From: JAEUJM01 sp044221555
GTDB taxonomy: Bacteria > Actinomycetota > Acidimicrobiia > Acidimicrobiales > DATDAH01
Direction of reading: 5' to 3'
Assembly (NCBI GenBank): GCA_044221555.1
Contig: JBGAOY010000010.1
Location: 115,722 to 179,721, forward strand
Length of the DNA stretch: 64,000 bases
A program made the translations under genes and the position numbers. Shown piece after piece: positions 23,694 through 32,094 of this stretch. The notes beneath the pieces are model-generated. The model was not told the DNA's origin and did not search any database. It was given only the letters and a program-made list of their open reading frames with translations. Within the stretch, counting starts at the first letter, position 1, and each line of letters starts with the position of its first letter.

Positions 23694-25031
23694 ATGACCG
23701 AGGTGACCGTCGGCATCGACATCGGCACCACGTCGGTGAAGGCCATCGCCGCCGACGGCGACGGCACGGTGCTGGCGCGGGCCCGGGTGCGCCACGCGGT
23801 GCACAGCCCCGAGCCCGACCGGTTCGAGCACGACATCGACCAGGCCTGGCGCCGGGGTGTCCGCCGCGCGTACCGCCAGGTCGGACGCGACCTCGACGTG
23901 AAAGGTGTGAACGTCGCCGCGATGGTGCCGTCGCTGGGCGCGGTCGACGCCAAGGGGCGCGGCTTGACCCCCGGGCTGCTGTACGGCGACGTCCGCGGTC
24001 GCACCGCGGGCGCCGCCAGCCCCGCCGACAGCGGTGAGCTGGTGGCCTTCCTGCGCTGGTGCTCGGCGCAGGCCCCCGACGCGGCGGGCTTCTGGCCGGC
24101 ACAGGGCGTGGCCAACCACGCCTTGTCGGGGGAGGGCGCCATCGACAGCGTGACGGCGATGACCGCCATGCCGCTTTTCACGGGGGTCGAGTGGGACCCG
24201 GCGGTGGCGGCCGAGGCGGGGGTCACCGTGGACCAACTGCCCCGGGTGGTGTCGGGCAGCGAGGCGGTGGGGCGAGTGGGGGGACGCAACGGCCCGCTGC
24301 TGGGGGGTGGCACCATCGACGCCTTCGGCGAGCAACTGGTGGCCGGCGCCGACGGCGACGGCGACGTGCTCGTGATCCTCGGCACGACGCTCATCACGTG
24401 GGCGGTCACGAGCGAGTGGCGCGAGGTGCCGGGGCTGTGGACCATCCCGCACACCACGCCGGGCAAGGTGCTGATTGGTGGCCCCAGCAACGCCGGCGGG
24501 CTGTTCCTGAACTGGGCCAACGGCTTGCTGGGCCGAGCCCGCGGCGAGGTCGATCCGCACCGCGTGCCCGTCTGGCTGCCGTACGTCCGCGGCGAGCGCA
24601 CGCCGCTGCACGACCCGTTGCGCCGCGCGCAGCTGTTCGACCTGGACCTGACCCACGGCCCCGCCGCCGTGCGCCGCGCCGCCTACGAGGCCGCCGGGTT
24701 CGTCGTCCGCCACCACCTCGACCTCTCCGGCGTCGCTGCGACCCGGATCGTGGCCACCGGCGGCGGCACCCACTCCGACCAGTGGGTGCAGTGCCTGGCC
24801 GACTCCACCGGGTTGCCGGTGGACGTGGTGGCGGTGCCCGAGGGGGGTGCCCTCGGTGCCGCGTTCCTGGCCCGGGTCACCGCCGGCCTCGAGAAGTCCT
24901 CCGCCACGTCGGCACGGTGGGCGCGGACGGACCGCCGGGTCGAGCCCGATCCGGCGTGGGTGGTGCCCATGGCCGACCGTTACCAGCGGTTCCTGGAGCT
25001 CACCGGACCCGTGGGAGGCCAGGATGCCTGA
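23694..25031 (+). CDS. FGGY-family carbohydrate kinase
   Basis: A 445-residue kinase of the FGGY/ASKHA fold: N-terminal VGIDIGTTSVKAIAAD phosphate-1 motif, DGDVLVILGTTLITWAV as the phosphate-2-like region, and the C-terminal VATGGGTHSDQWVQCLADSTGLPVDVV adenosine motif with EGGALGAAFLA. It phosphorylates a sugar, polyol or similar hydroxyl compound. ATG 23,694 replaces longer frames that overlap the cyclase gene. Its presence between SDR genes is unusual for a steroid locus and suggests that part of this directon treats a polyol-like substrate. Its last codons overlap the next start by eight bases. Confidence 0.87.
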   Translation: MTEVTVGIDIGTTSVKAIAADGDGTVLARARVRHAVHSPEPDRFEHDIDQAWRRGVRRAYRQVGRDLDVKGVNVAAMVPSLGAVDAKGRGLTPGLLYGDVRGRTAGAASPADSGELVAFLRWCSAQAPDAAGFWPAQGVANHALSGEGAIDSVTAMTAMPLFTGVEWDPAVAAEAGVTVDQLPRVVSGSEAVGRVGGRNGPLLGGGTIDAFGEQLVAGADGDGDVLVILGTTLITWAVTSEWREVPGLWTIPHTTPGKVLIGGPSNAGGLFLNWANGLLGRARGEVDPHRVPVWLPYVRGERTPLHDPLRRAQLFDLDLTHGPAAVRRAAYEAAGFVVRHHLDLSGVAATRIVATGGGTHSDQWVQCLADSTGLPVDVVAVPEGGALGAAFLARVTAGLEKSSATSARWARTDRRVEPDPAWVVPMADRYQRFLELTGPVGGQDA

Positions 25032-25803
25032 TCCCGACCGGTCGGGGCTCGACGGACAGGTCGCGCTCATCACCGGCGCCGCCTCGGGCCAGGGTCGCGC
25101 TGCGGCAGTGCTGTTCGCCCGCCACGGCGCCGCGGTGGCCATCGCCGACCTCGACGGCGCGGGGGCAGCGCACACCGCCACGCTGGTCGAGGCGGAGGGC
25201 AGTCGCGCGCTGGCCATGGTGGCGGACGTGTCGATCCGGGGCGAGGTCGACCGGATGGTCGCCGAGACCGTCGACCGGTTCGGCCGCCTCGACGTGCTCT
25301 ACAACAACGCCGCCGTGCAGATGTCGGGCTCGCTGCTGGAGTGCACCGAGGACGAGTGGGACCGCACCATCGCCACCAACCTCGACACGATCTTCTGGGC
25401 CTGCCGGGCGGCCATGCCCCACCTGCGGGCCGACGGCGGCGGGCGCATCATCAACACCGCATCCGTGCTGGGCCTGATCGGCTCGGAGGGCTACTGCGCG
25501 TACGGCGCGGCCAAGGCCGGCCTGGTGGCCCTCACCCGGCAGGTCGCGGTCGAGCACGGCCCCGAGGTGCGGGCCAACGTCATCGCCCCGGGCTCGATCG
25601 ACACCCCCCGCTTCCGCAAGGTCGCGGCGGACATGGACGACGGCGAGGCCTTTCAGCACGGCCTGCTGCGCCACATCCCCGCCAAGCGGCTCGGCACCGC
25701 CGACGACGTGGCCTCGATCGCCCTCTTCCTCGCCACCGATGCGTCGGCCTACCTCTCCGGCGCGGTCATCCCGTGCGACGGGGGACTGGCGGCGCTGCGA
25801 TGA
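25024..25803 (+). CDS. SDR-family oxidoreductase
   Basis: A 259-residue classical SDR: TGAASGQGRAAAVLFARHG (18-36), NNAA, a Ser in INTASVLGLIG and YGAAKAG, ending with the standard YLSGAVIPCDGGLAAL. Gln instead of Ile in the TGxxxGxG loop is slightly unusual. It starts inside the 3' end of the kinase gene, so it is translationally coupled. A 14-bp-stem hairpin follows 50 bases after its stop. Substrate unknown; alcohol or sugar alcohol oxidation fits the neighbouring kinase. Confidence 0.86.
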   Translation: MPDPDRSGLDGQVALITGAASGQGRAAAVLFARHGAAVAIADLDGAGAAHTATLVEAEGSRALAMVADVSIRGEVDRMVAETVDRFGRLDVLYNNAAVQMSGSLLECTEDEWDRTIATNLDTIFWACRAAMPHLRADGGGRIINTASVLGLIGSEGYCAYGAAKAGLVALTRQVAVEHGPEVRANVIAPGSIDTPRFRKVAADMDDGEAFQHGLLRHIPAKRLGTADDVASIALFLATDASAYLSGAVIPCDGGLAALR

Positions 25804-25852
25804 CCGGCGCGTCGGCCGTGGTTCTGGCTCCCGATATCGGTCGTGTTCTTCG

Positions 25853-25884
25853 TGCAGCAGACCTGGCTGACCAGGTCTGCTGCA
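25853..25884. terminator. Strong hairpin between two SDR genes
   Basis: TGCAGCAGACCTGG, a four-base CTGA loop, then CCAGGTCTGCTGCA gives a perfect 14-bp stem. It lies in the 130-base gap between two co-directional SDR genes and has no T-run, so it may be a weak terminator, a processing site, or a regulator-binding palindrome. Confidence 0.55.
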
Positions 25885-25933
25885 GGAAGGACGTCGCTGC
25901 TCCACGCTCTGCCCGGAGGCGCATCCCGAGACC

Positions 25934-26692
25934 ATGACCTCCGAAATCGATCGAGGAGTCGCCGTGGTGACCGGCGGAGGGTCCGGGCTCGGCGCCGCCG
26001 TGTGCCGCCGACTCGAGGGCGACGGATTCAAGGTCGTGGTGGCGGACATCGACGGGGGCGCGGCGGCCGATGTGGCCCGCAGCCTCGAGGCCGCCACCGC
26101 CCTAACGCTCGACGTCGCCGACGGTCGGTGGGTGCGTGAGGCGTTCGCCACGGTGGCCTCGGTCGGACCCCTCCGCGCCGTCGTCTTGTCCGCCGCCGTC
26201 GAGGTGCGCAAGCCGCTGGAGGAGACGACCGACGAGGACTGGCGCCACGTGATCGACGTCAACCTCAAGGGACCGTTCCTGTGCATGCAGGCGGCGGTGC
26301 CCTACCTGCAGGCCGCCGGCGGTGGGTCGATCGTCGCCCTGGGGTCCACCCTCGGCCTCACCGTGCAGCCGCAGTACTCCGCCTACTGCGCCAGCAAGTT
26401 CGGGCTCGTCAACCTCTGCAAGCAGGCCGCCATCGAGCACGCACCCGACAACATCCGGGTCAACATGCTGGCGCCGTCGGCGACCGACACCGGCCTGTTC
26501 GTGCGCCTGACCGACCTGGCGCCCGATCCGGAGGCCGTCCGCGCCGGCGTCGCCGCCAACATGCCCATGAAGCGCCTCGGCCGTGCCGAGGAGGTGTGCG
26601 ACGCCGTGTCGTTCCTGGTCGGGCCCGGCTCGACCTACCTCAGCGGGGCGGTGATCCCGCTCGACGGTGGGCTGGCCGCGAGGCGCATGTGA
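25934..26692 (+). CDS. SDR-family oxidoreductase
   Basis: A 252-residue classical SDR with VVTGGGSGLGAAVCRRL (11-27), VVLSAAVEVRKPLEE (NNAG position altered to LSAA), GSTLGLTVQPQYSAYCASK (Ser-Tyr-Lys) and the C-terminal YLSGAVIPLDGGLAARRM. It shares the family end with the upstream SDR but is only distantly related. It begins after the hairpin at 25,853 and is followed within 14 bases by the amidohydrolase, so a separate or attenuated transcript may start here. Confidence 0.86.
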   Translation: MTSEIDRGVAVVTGGGSGLGAAVCRRLEGDGFKVVVADIDGGAAADVARSLEAATALTLDVADGRWVREAFATVASVGPLRAVVLSAAVEVRKPLEETTDEDWRHVIDVNLKGPFLCMQAAVPYLQAAGGGSIVALGSTLGLTVQPQYSAYCASKFGLVNLCKQAAIEHAPDNIRVNMLAPSATDTGLFVRLTDLAPDPEAVRAGVAANMPMKRLGRAEEVCDAVSFLVGPGSTYLSGAVIPLDGGLAARRM

Positions 26693-26705
26693 GCGGAGGC
26701 TCCGC

Positions 26706-28010
26706 GTGATCGATGGCCGGCGCATCCTCGACGCCGACGCCCACGTCGTCGAGGCGGGTGGCCTGTTCGACGCATGGTGCCCGGCCGGCTCGCCCATGGA
26801 CCTGCCCGGCGGCACGCCCATGGTCCCGTGCGGCGACTTCGACAAGGTGGCCGACCAGCTCGAGCACGGCTTCGACCCGCCCAGCTACCTGCGGGCCATG
26901 GACGCCCAGGGCATCGACGCTGCCGTCGTCTACCCGTCGATCGGGCTGTTCGTCCCGTTCCAGCCCGAGCTGTCGCCGCGGGAGTCGGCCGACGCCTGCC
27001 GGGCCTACAACGACTGGATCGCCAACTGGTGTGGCCACAAGGCGAGTCGCCTCGCGGGCGTGGGACTGCTTCCGATGGCCGACGGGGACCTGGCTGCCGC
27101 GGAGGCCGGACACATCGCCGACCTCGGCCTCGTGGCCGCCCTCGTGCGGCCCAACAACCTCTACGGCCGACCGGTGTCGGCACCCGAGCACGACCCGGTG
27201 TTCGCCGCGCTGGCAGCGCGCGGCGTCGTCCTGGCCGTCCACGAGGGCCTCGGCCTGCGCGGCCCCACCATCGGCGCCGACCGGTACGACTCGTTCGTGG
27301 CCCAGCACGCCTGCTCGCACCCGCTCGAGCAGATGGCGACGATGGCCGGGCTGCTGCTCGAGGGCACCCTCGAGCGCCACCCGACGCTGCGGGTGGCCTT
27401 CCTCGAATCGGGCACCGGCTGGCTGCCGTACTGGCTGCACCGCCTCGACGAGCACTGGGAGTGGGCCCGCGAGGGCGAGACGGCCGGCATCACCCGCCGC
27501 CCCAGTGAGCAGTTCGCGGACCAGTGCGCCATCTCCAGCGAGGCCGACGACGATCTCGTGGGCCACGCCGCCGCCACCGTCGGTGCCGACCACGTCCTCT
27601 GGGCCAGTGACTACCCGCACCCCGACGCCCTCTTTCCCGACGCGGCGATGACGTTCATCGAGCACGCGATCGGGCAGGGCATCGCCGCCGACGACCTCAC
27701 CAAGATCCTGTGGGATACGCCCGCGGACCTCTACCGCCTCCACGCTCGCTTCCGTCCGCGTGGGCGAGAGATCAGGGCACTGGCCCTCGAGGCGCTCGCC
27801 ACGGAACATCCAGCGGCGAGCCTCGAGGCGGTGGTGCGGCAACTCATCGGCGAGGGGGACGACCGACAGCTCTTGGCCGTCGAGCTCGGCGGGCTCGTCT
27901 TGAAGGTCCGGGCGGACGAGGGCCTCGATGGGGATGGTCCGATCGAGGAAGCACTCGCGGAGATCATCGACCGACTCGTCGGCTGGTGCGCGCCGCATGC
28001 CAGGATCTGA
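26706..28010 (+). CDS. Amidohydrolase-2 family metal hydrolase with C-terminal extension
   Basis: A 434-residue protein. Residues 1-345 form a TIM-barrel amidohydrolase (PF04909 type): ILDADAHVVEAG with the metal-binding D-A-H motif, the barrel His in VLAVHEGLG, FLESGTGWLPYWLHRLDEHW and the catalytic Asp region VLWASDYPHPDALFP. Such enzymes decarboxylate or hydrolyse catabolic intermediates. After WDTPADLYRL a further 85 residues (about 350-434) are added, acidic and leucine-rich, resembling nothing I know. The GTG at 26,706 precedes the first beta strand (VIDGRRILDADAH); the track-longer start at 26,667 lies inside the SDR gene and is less likely. Confidence 0.84.
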   Translation: MIDGRRILDADAHVVEAGGLFDAWCPAGSPMDLPGGTPMVPCGDFDKVADQLEHGFDPPSYLRAMDAQGIDAAVVYPSIGLFVPFQPELSPRESADACRAYNDWIANWCGHKASRLAGVGLLPMADGDLAAAEAGHIADLGLVAALVRPNNLYGRPVSAPEHDPVFAALAARGVVLAVHEGLGLRGPTIGADRYDSFVAQHACSHPLEQMATMAGLLLEGTLERHPTLRVAFLESGTGWLPYWLHRLDEHWEWAREGETAGITRRPSEQFADQCAISSEADDDLVGHAAATVGADHVLWASDYPHPDALFPDAAMTFIEHAIGQGIAADDLTKILWDTPADLYRLHARFRPRGREIRALALEALATEHPAASLEAVVRQLIGEGDDRQLLAVELGGLVLKVRADEGLDGDGPIEEALAEIIDRLVGWCAPHARI

Positions 28011-28050
28011 CCCACGCCGGGGATCGCGCCCCTATCTGGTGCTGCCTAGG

Positions 28051-28269
28051 ATGACGCCGGTGTCAGGTTCGGGGGGATCGCTCGAGATCGAGATCGACCG
28101 CGACCGGTGTATGGGGTCGGGGAACTGCGGGTTCTACGCACCGGCCACGTTCGACCTCGACGACGCCATGAAGGCGGTCGTGCTCGACCCGGACGGCGAC
28201 GGCGACGAGCGGGTCCGCCTCGCTGCAGAGGGCTGCCCGACCCAGGCCATCCGCCTGAGCGGCGGCTGA
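28051..28269 (+). CDS. Small 3Fe-4S ferredoxin (FdxD-like)
   Basis: A 72-residue ferredoxin with RCMGSGNC (C-x5-C) at about 20-26 and a third Cys in AEGCPTQAI near 62, so three ligands, as in the single-cluster [3Fe-4S] ferredoxins of actinobacteria. A GTG at 28,060 is an equally good start. Mycobacterial FdxD (Rv3503c) is of this type and lies in the cholesterol regulon. Such ferredoxins pass electrons to P450s or other oxidoreductases. It is seven bases before the FadE34-like gene. Confidence 0.87.
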   Translation: MTPVSGSGGSLEIEIDRDRCMGSGNCGFYAPATFDLDDAMKAVVLDPDGDGDERVRLAAEGCPTQAIRLSGG

Positions 28270-28275
28270 CCGGTC

Positions 28276-30483
28276 GTGCCCCTCGGCGTCTCCGACGAGC
28301 ACCTCGAGCTGCACGCCGCCGCGGCCCGATGGGTCGCGGCCCACTGCCCGCCGTCGGTGCCGCGGGCACTGCTCGATCGTGACGACGAGCCGCCGCCCGA
28401 CTTCTGGGCCGACCTGGTGGGGCTCGGATGGCTGGGCCTCCACGTGGACGAGGCCCACGGCGGGGAGGGCTACGGCCTGGCCGAGCTCGCGGTCGTGCTC
28501 GAGGAGTTGGGCCGGGGCTGCGCGCCGGGCCCCTTCCTCCCCACGGTGCTCGCCAGCGCGCTGGTGCAGCGTCACGGCACGCCCGCCCAGCGCGACCGGT
28601 GGCTCCCCGGGTTGGTCGACGGCACCGTGCGGGGCGCGGTGGCGTTCTCGGCGGGCGCGCTGTCCGGCGACCGCGGGGCCGAGCGTCCGCACGCCCGGGG
28701 CACGTTGCGACCCGTGCTCGGGGGCGGCTTCGCCGACGTCGTCATCGCCCCGGTCGTGCTCGACGGCACCGAGGCGTGGTACGTGCTCGAGCGGGCGGAC
28801 CTGGCGGTCACCCCGCTGCCCAGCCTCGACCCGACCCGCCGGGTCGCTCGGGTCGATGCGGAGGACGTGGCCCTGTCCCTCGACGCCGGCCTGGTGGGCC
28901 TCACCCGCCGGCACGTGCTGGACCTGGCCGTCACCCTGTTGGCGGCCGAGAGCGTGGGCGGGGCGTCGTGGTGCCTCGACACCGCGGCCGACTACGCCAA
29001 GGTGCGCGAGCAGTTCGGCCGTCCCATCGGCCAGTTCCAGGCGGTCAAGCACCGCTGCGCCGACCTGTTGCTCTCGATCGAGCAGGCCCGCGCCGCGGCC
29101 TGGGACGCGGCCCGGGAGGCCGACGAGGGCACCGAGGCCGCATTGGCCGCGGCGGTGGCCGGTGCCCTGGTGCCCGAGGCCGGGGCCGGCGCGGCCAAGG
29201 ACTGCATCCAGGTGCTCGGCGGCATCGGGTTCACCTGGGAGCACGACGCCCACCTCTACCTCAAGCGGGCCCTGGCGGTCCGCGCCCTCGTGGGCGGGCC
29301 GGCCGGGTGGCGGCGCCGGGTGGCCGACCTGGCCACCGAGGGCCACCGTCGCGCCCTCACGGTCCCCCTCCCGCCGGGCCACGACGGGCTGCGGGACGAA
29401 GTACGGCGCTTCGTGCAGGAGACCAAGGCGGCGGACCGGGCCGAATGGACACCGCGCCTCGCCGACGCCGGCTACCTCGTGCCGTACTGGCCTGCGCCCT
29501 GGGGGCGTGACGCCGGGCCGGTCGAGCAGCTGGTCATCGACGAGGAGTTCGCCGCCGCCAAGCTGCGCCGGCCGCACCTGCAGGTCGGCGCCTGGGTGCT
29601 GCCCACCCTGATCGCCCACGGGACGCCGGACCAGCAGCAGCGCTGGATCCCCGGCACCCTCCGAGGCGAGATCTCGTGGTGCCAGATGTTCAGCGAGCCG
29701 GGGGCGGGCTCCGACCTGGCGTCGCTGACCACCAAGGCCGTGCGGGTCGACGGGGGGTGGCTGCTGTCCGGCCAGAAGGTGTGGACCACGCTGGCCCACC
29801 AGGCCGACTTCGCCATCTGCCTCGCCCGGACCGACCCCGATCGGCCGAAGCACGACGGGATCACCTGCTTCATCGTCGACATGGCCACCGAGGGCCTCGA
29901 CATCCGCCCCCTGCGCGAGCTGACCGGGCACGAGATGTTCAACGAGGTCTTCCTGAGCGACGTGTTCGTGCCCGACGACGCCGTCGTGGGGGCGGTGAAC
30001 GACGGCTGGCGGGCGGCTCGCACCACCCTCGAGAACGAGCGGGTGTCCATGGGCAGCGGCTCGACCTTCGGCCCCGGCGTCGAGAACGTGCTGCGACTGG
30101 CGCTGGCGGGTGTGGACGCAGGCGGTGGCGATCCGGTCGTCCTCGACGAGGTGGGCGGGCTGCTGGCCGAGGGGCAGAGCCTGGCCGTACTGGGCCTGCG
30201 CACCACGTTGCGGGCGCTGGCCGGCGCCGAGCCCGGCCCCGAGTCCAGCGTGCGCAAGCTGCTCGGCGTCGAGCACGAGCAACGGGTGCAGGAGGCTGGC
30301 CTGGCCCTGCTCGGCCCGGAGGGCGCTGCCGCCGAGGGCGACGCCGCCATCTGGATCGCCGGGTTCCTCGGCAACCGCTGCCTCACCATCGCCGGCGGCA
30401 CCAGTGAGGTCCAGCGCAACGTCATCGCCGAGCGCCTGCTCGGCCTACCCCGCGACCAGGGCACCGAAAGGAACGTCACATGA
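28276..30483 (+). CDS. fadE34: FadE34/ChsE3-like double acyl-CoA dehydrogenase
   Basis: A 735-residue fusion of two acyl-CoA dehydrogenase units. The N-terminal unit (about 1-345) is degenerate: it keeps YAKVREQFGRPIGQFQAVKHR and VLGGIGFTWEHDAHLYLKRA but no NER glutamate. The C-terminal unit (about 370-735) is complete, with QMFSEPGAGSDLASLTTKAV, VWTTLAHQADFAICLARTD, the catalytic Glu in LENERVSMGSG and IAGGTSEVQRNVIAERLLGLP. Mycobacterial FadE34 (ChsE3, about 711 residues) has exactly this design and oxidises a steroid side-chain CoA ester. GTG 28,276 start. Its stop overlaps the next start by four bases. Confidence 0.88.
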   Translation: MPLGVSDEHLELHAAAARWVAAHCPPSVPRALLDRDDEPPPDFWADLVGLGWLGLHVDEAHGGEGYGLAELAVVLEELGRGCAPGPFLPTVLASALVQRHGTPAQRDRWLPGLVDGTVRGAVAFSAGALSGDRGAERPHARGTLRPVLGGGFADVVIAPVVLDGTEAWYVLERADLAVTPLPSLDPTRRVARVDAEDVALSLDAGLVGLTRRHVLDLAVTLLAAESVGGASWCLDTAADYAKVREQFGRPIGQFQAVKHRCADLLLSIEQARAAAWDAAREADEGTEAALAAAVAGALVPEAGAGAAKDCIQVLGGIGFTWEHDAHLYLKRALAVRALVGGPAGWRRRVADLATEGHRRALTVPLPPGHDGLRDEVRRFVQETKAADRAEWTPRLADAGYLVPYWPAPWGRDAGPVEQLVIDEEFAAAKLRRPHLQVGAWVLPTLIAHGTPDQQQRWIPGTLRGEISWCQMFSEPGAGSDLASLTTKAVRVDGGWLLSGQKVWTTLAHQADFAICLARTDPDRPKHDGITCFIVDMATEGLDIRPLRELTGHEMFNEVFLSDVFVPDDAVVGAVNDGWRAARTTLENERVSMGSGSTFGPGVENVLRLALAGVDAGGGDPVVLDEVGGLLAEGQSLAVLGLRTTLRALAGAEPGPESSVRKLLGVEHEQRVQEAGLALLGPEGAAAEGDAAIWIAGFLGNRCLTIAGGTSEVQRNVIAERLLGLPRDQGTERNVT

Positions 30484-31463
30484 GCACCGTCCAGACGATC
30501 AAGGGGCCCATCGCCACGGCCGCGCTGGGACCCACACTGATGCACGAGCACGTGTTCGTGCTGAGCCCGGAGATCCTCCAGAACCACCCCGAATTCTGGG
30601 ACGAGGAGGAGCGGGTCACCGACGCGGTGGCGAAGCTGAACGAGCTCAAGGCCCGGGGCATCGACTCGATCGTCGACCCGACGGTGATCGGCCTCGGCCG
30701 GTACATCCCCCGCGTGCAGCGGATCGCGGAGCAGACCGAGCTGAACATCGTGGCGGCGACCGGCCTGTACACCTACAACGACCTGCCGTTCTTCTTCCGG
30801 CTGCGCCCCGGGCCGGGAGCGATGATCGAGGGCCCTGAGCCCATGGTCGACATGTTCGTGCACGACATCACCGAGGGCATCGCCGGCACCGGCGTGAAGG
30901 CGGCCATCCTCAAGTGCGCCACCGATGAGGGCGGCCTCACCCCGGGGGTCGAGCGGGTGCTGCGCGCCTGTGCGCGTGCCCACCGCGAGACCGGGGTCCC
31001 CATCACCACCCACACCGATGTCGCCACCTACCGGGGGCGCGACCAGCAACGGGTGTTCGCCGAGGAGGGTGTGGATCTCAGCCGGGTGGTCATCGGCCAC
31101 AGCGGCGACTCGGGCGACCTCGACTACCTCCGCGAACTGATGGACAAGGGCTCGTTGATCGGCATGGACCGCTTCGGTGTCGATGCCTACGCCTCGTTCG
31201 AGCAACGGGTGCAGGTGGTGGTCGACCTGTGCGACGAGGGCTACGCCGATCGCATGGTGCTGGCCCACGACGCCGCCTGCTTCATGGACTGGTTCGACCA
31301 GGGCATCAAAGAGGTCGTGTTGCCGAACTGGCACTACACCCACATCTCCGACGACGTGCTGCCGGCGCTCCGCGAGCGGGGCGTCACCGAGGGCCAGATC
31401 GACCAGATGCTGGTGGCGAACCCCCGCCGGCTGTTCGACACGACCGCGAAGGGCGGCTACTGA
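30480..31463 (+). CDS. Phosphotriesterase-like lactonase (PHP family)
   Basis: A 327-residue TIM-barrel hydrolase of the phosphotriesterase family. Binuclear-metal ligands are all visible: His22 and His24 (LMHEHVF), the bridging Lys145 (AAILKCATDEGG), His178 (TTHTDV), His207 (GHSGD) and Asp264 (LAHDAA). Family members are mostly lactonases (PLL/SsoPox) with side activity on organophosphates. The GIDSIVDPTVIGLGR and NIVAATGLYTY motifs fit the PLL group. Placed after FadE34, it could open a lactone of a catabolic intermediate; that is inference. Its stop is two bases before the next ATG. Confidence 0.87.
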   Translation: MSTVQTIKGPIATAALGPTLMHEHVFVLSPEILQNHPEFWDEEERVTDAVAKLNELKARGIDSIVDPTVIGLGRYIPRVQRIAEQTELNIVAATGLYTYNDLPFFFRLRPGPGAMIEGPEPMVDMFVHDITEGIAGTGVKAAILKCATDEGGLTPGVERVLRACARAHRETGVPITTHTDVATYRGRDQQRVFAEEGVDLSRVVIGHSGDSGDLDYLRELMDKGSLIGMDRFGVDAYASFEQRVQVVVDLCDEGYADRMVLAHDAACFMDWFDQGIKEVVLPNWHYTHISDDVLPALRERGVTEGQIDQMLVANPRRLFDTTAKGGY

Positions 31464-31465
31464 CC

Positions 31466-31978
31466 ATGAGCGACGCCACCGATCCGATCCTGGCCGATGG
31501 TCAGGTGCCGGACGCGGCCCGGGTGGCCGACACCCTGACCATCCAGGGCCTGGCCATCGCCTACGCCCATGCCGTCGATGACGCCGACTGGGCCCGGTGG
31601 GAGGCGCTGTTCGTGCCCGACGCCCACATCGACTACGCGTCGTCTGGCGGCATCGTGGGCACGCCGGCCGAGGTCGGGGCGTGGATGCCCGACGCCTTGG
31701 CCATCTTCACGTGGACCATGCACTCGATCCTCACCCACGAGATCCGCTTCACCGCGGGCGACCGGGCCACGGGGCGGGTCCACCTGTTCAACCGCAACGG
31801 GATCGAGTGGAAGGGCGAGTCGGAGATCTTCGACGTGGGTGGCTTCTACGACGACGAGTACGTGCGGGTCGGGGGCCGCTGGCGGTTCAGTCGGCGGGTG
31901 GAGCGCACGGTGTACCTGGAGGGCGGGGGCTTCGCCGAGATGCTGCGCGGCATGCTCGCGGCCAAGCAGGGCGGATGA
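31466..31978 (+). CDS. SnoaL/NTF2-like protein
   Basis: A 170-residue protein with the cone-shaped NTF2-like fold pattern: helix AIAYAHAVDDADWARWEALFVPDAHIDYASSGG, then MHSILTHEIRFTAGDRATGRVHLFNRN and the C-terminal GGFYDDEYVRVGGRWRFSRRVERTVYLEGG. Members include SnoaL-type cyclases, steroid delta-isomerases and ring-hydroxylating dioxygenase beta-like proteins. The Asp/His pairs of the isomerases are plausible (DDADW, THEIRF), but I cannot assign a reaction. It ends the 21.8-32.0 kb directon. Confidence 0.82.
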   Translation: MSDATDPILADGQVPDAARVADTLTIQGLAIAYAHAVDDADWARWEALFVPDAHIDYASSGGIVGTPAEVGAWMPDALAIFTWTMHSILTHEIRFTAGDRATGRVHLFNRNGIEWKGESEIFDVGGFYDDEYVRVGGRWRFSRRVERTVYLEGGGFAEMLRGMLAAKQGG

Positions 31979-31992
31979 GGTCCGACACCATC

Positions 31993-32056
31993 GGATCGCT
32001 TGTCTGAGTTGGATCTGACAACGGGATCGCTTGCATCATGGCGTGATCGCGATCAC
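31993..32056 (+). promoter_or_regulatory. Operator-like elements upstream of the APC permease
   Basis: GGATCGCTTG occurs at 31,993 and 32,024 (31 bases apart, three helical turns). A perfect 14-bp palindrome GTGATCGCGATCAC lies at 32,043-32,056, 39 bases before the permease ATG. The spacing and symmetry suggest regulator sites; no regulator can be named. Confidence 0.5.
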
Positions 32057-32094
32057 TATGGCGCCTCATAACCGGCTAGGGGAGGGCGGAATCG

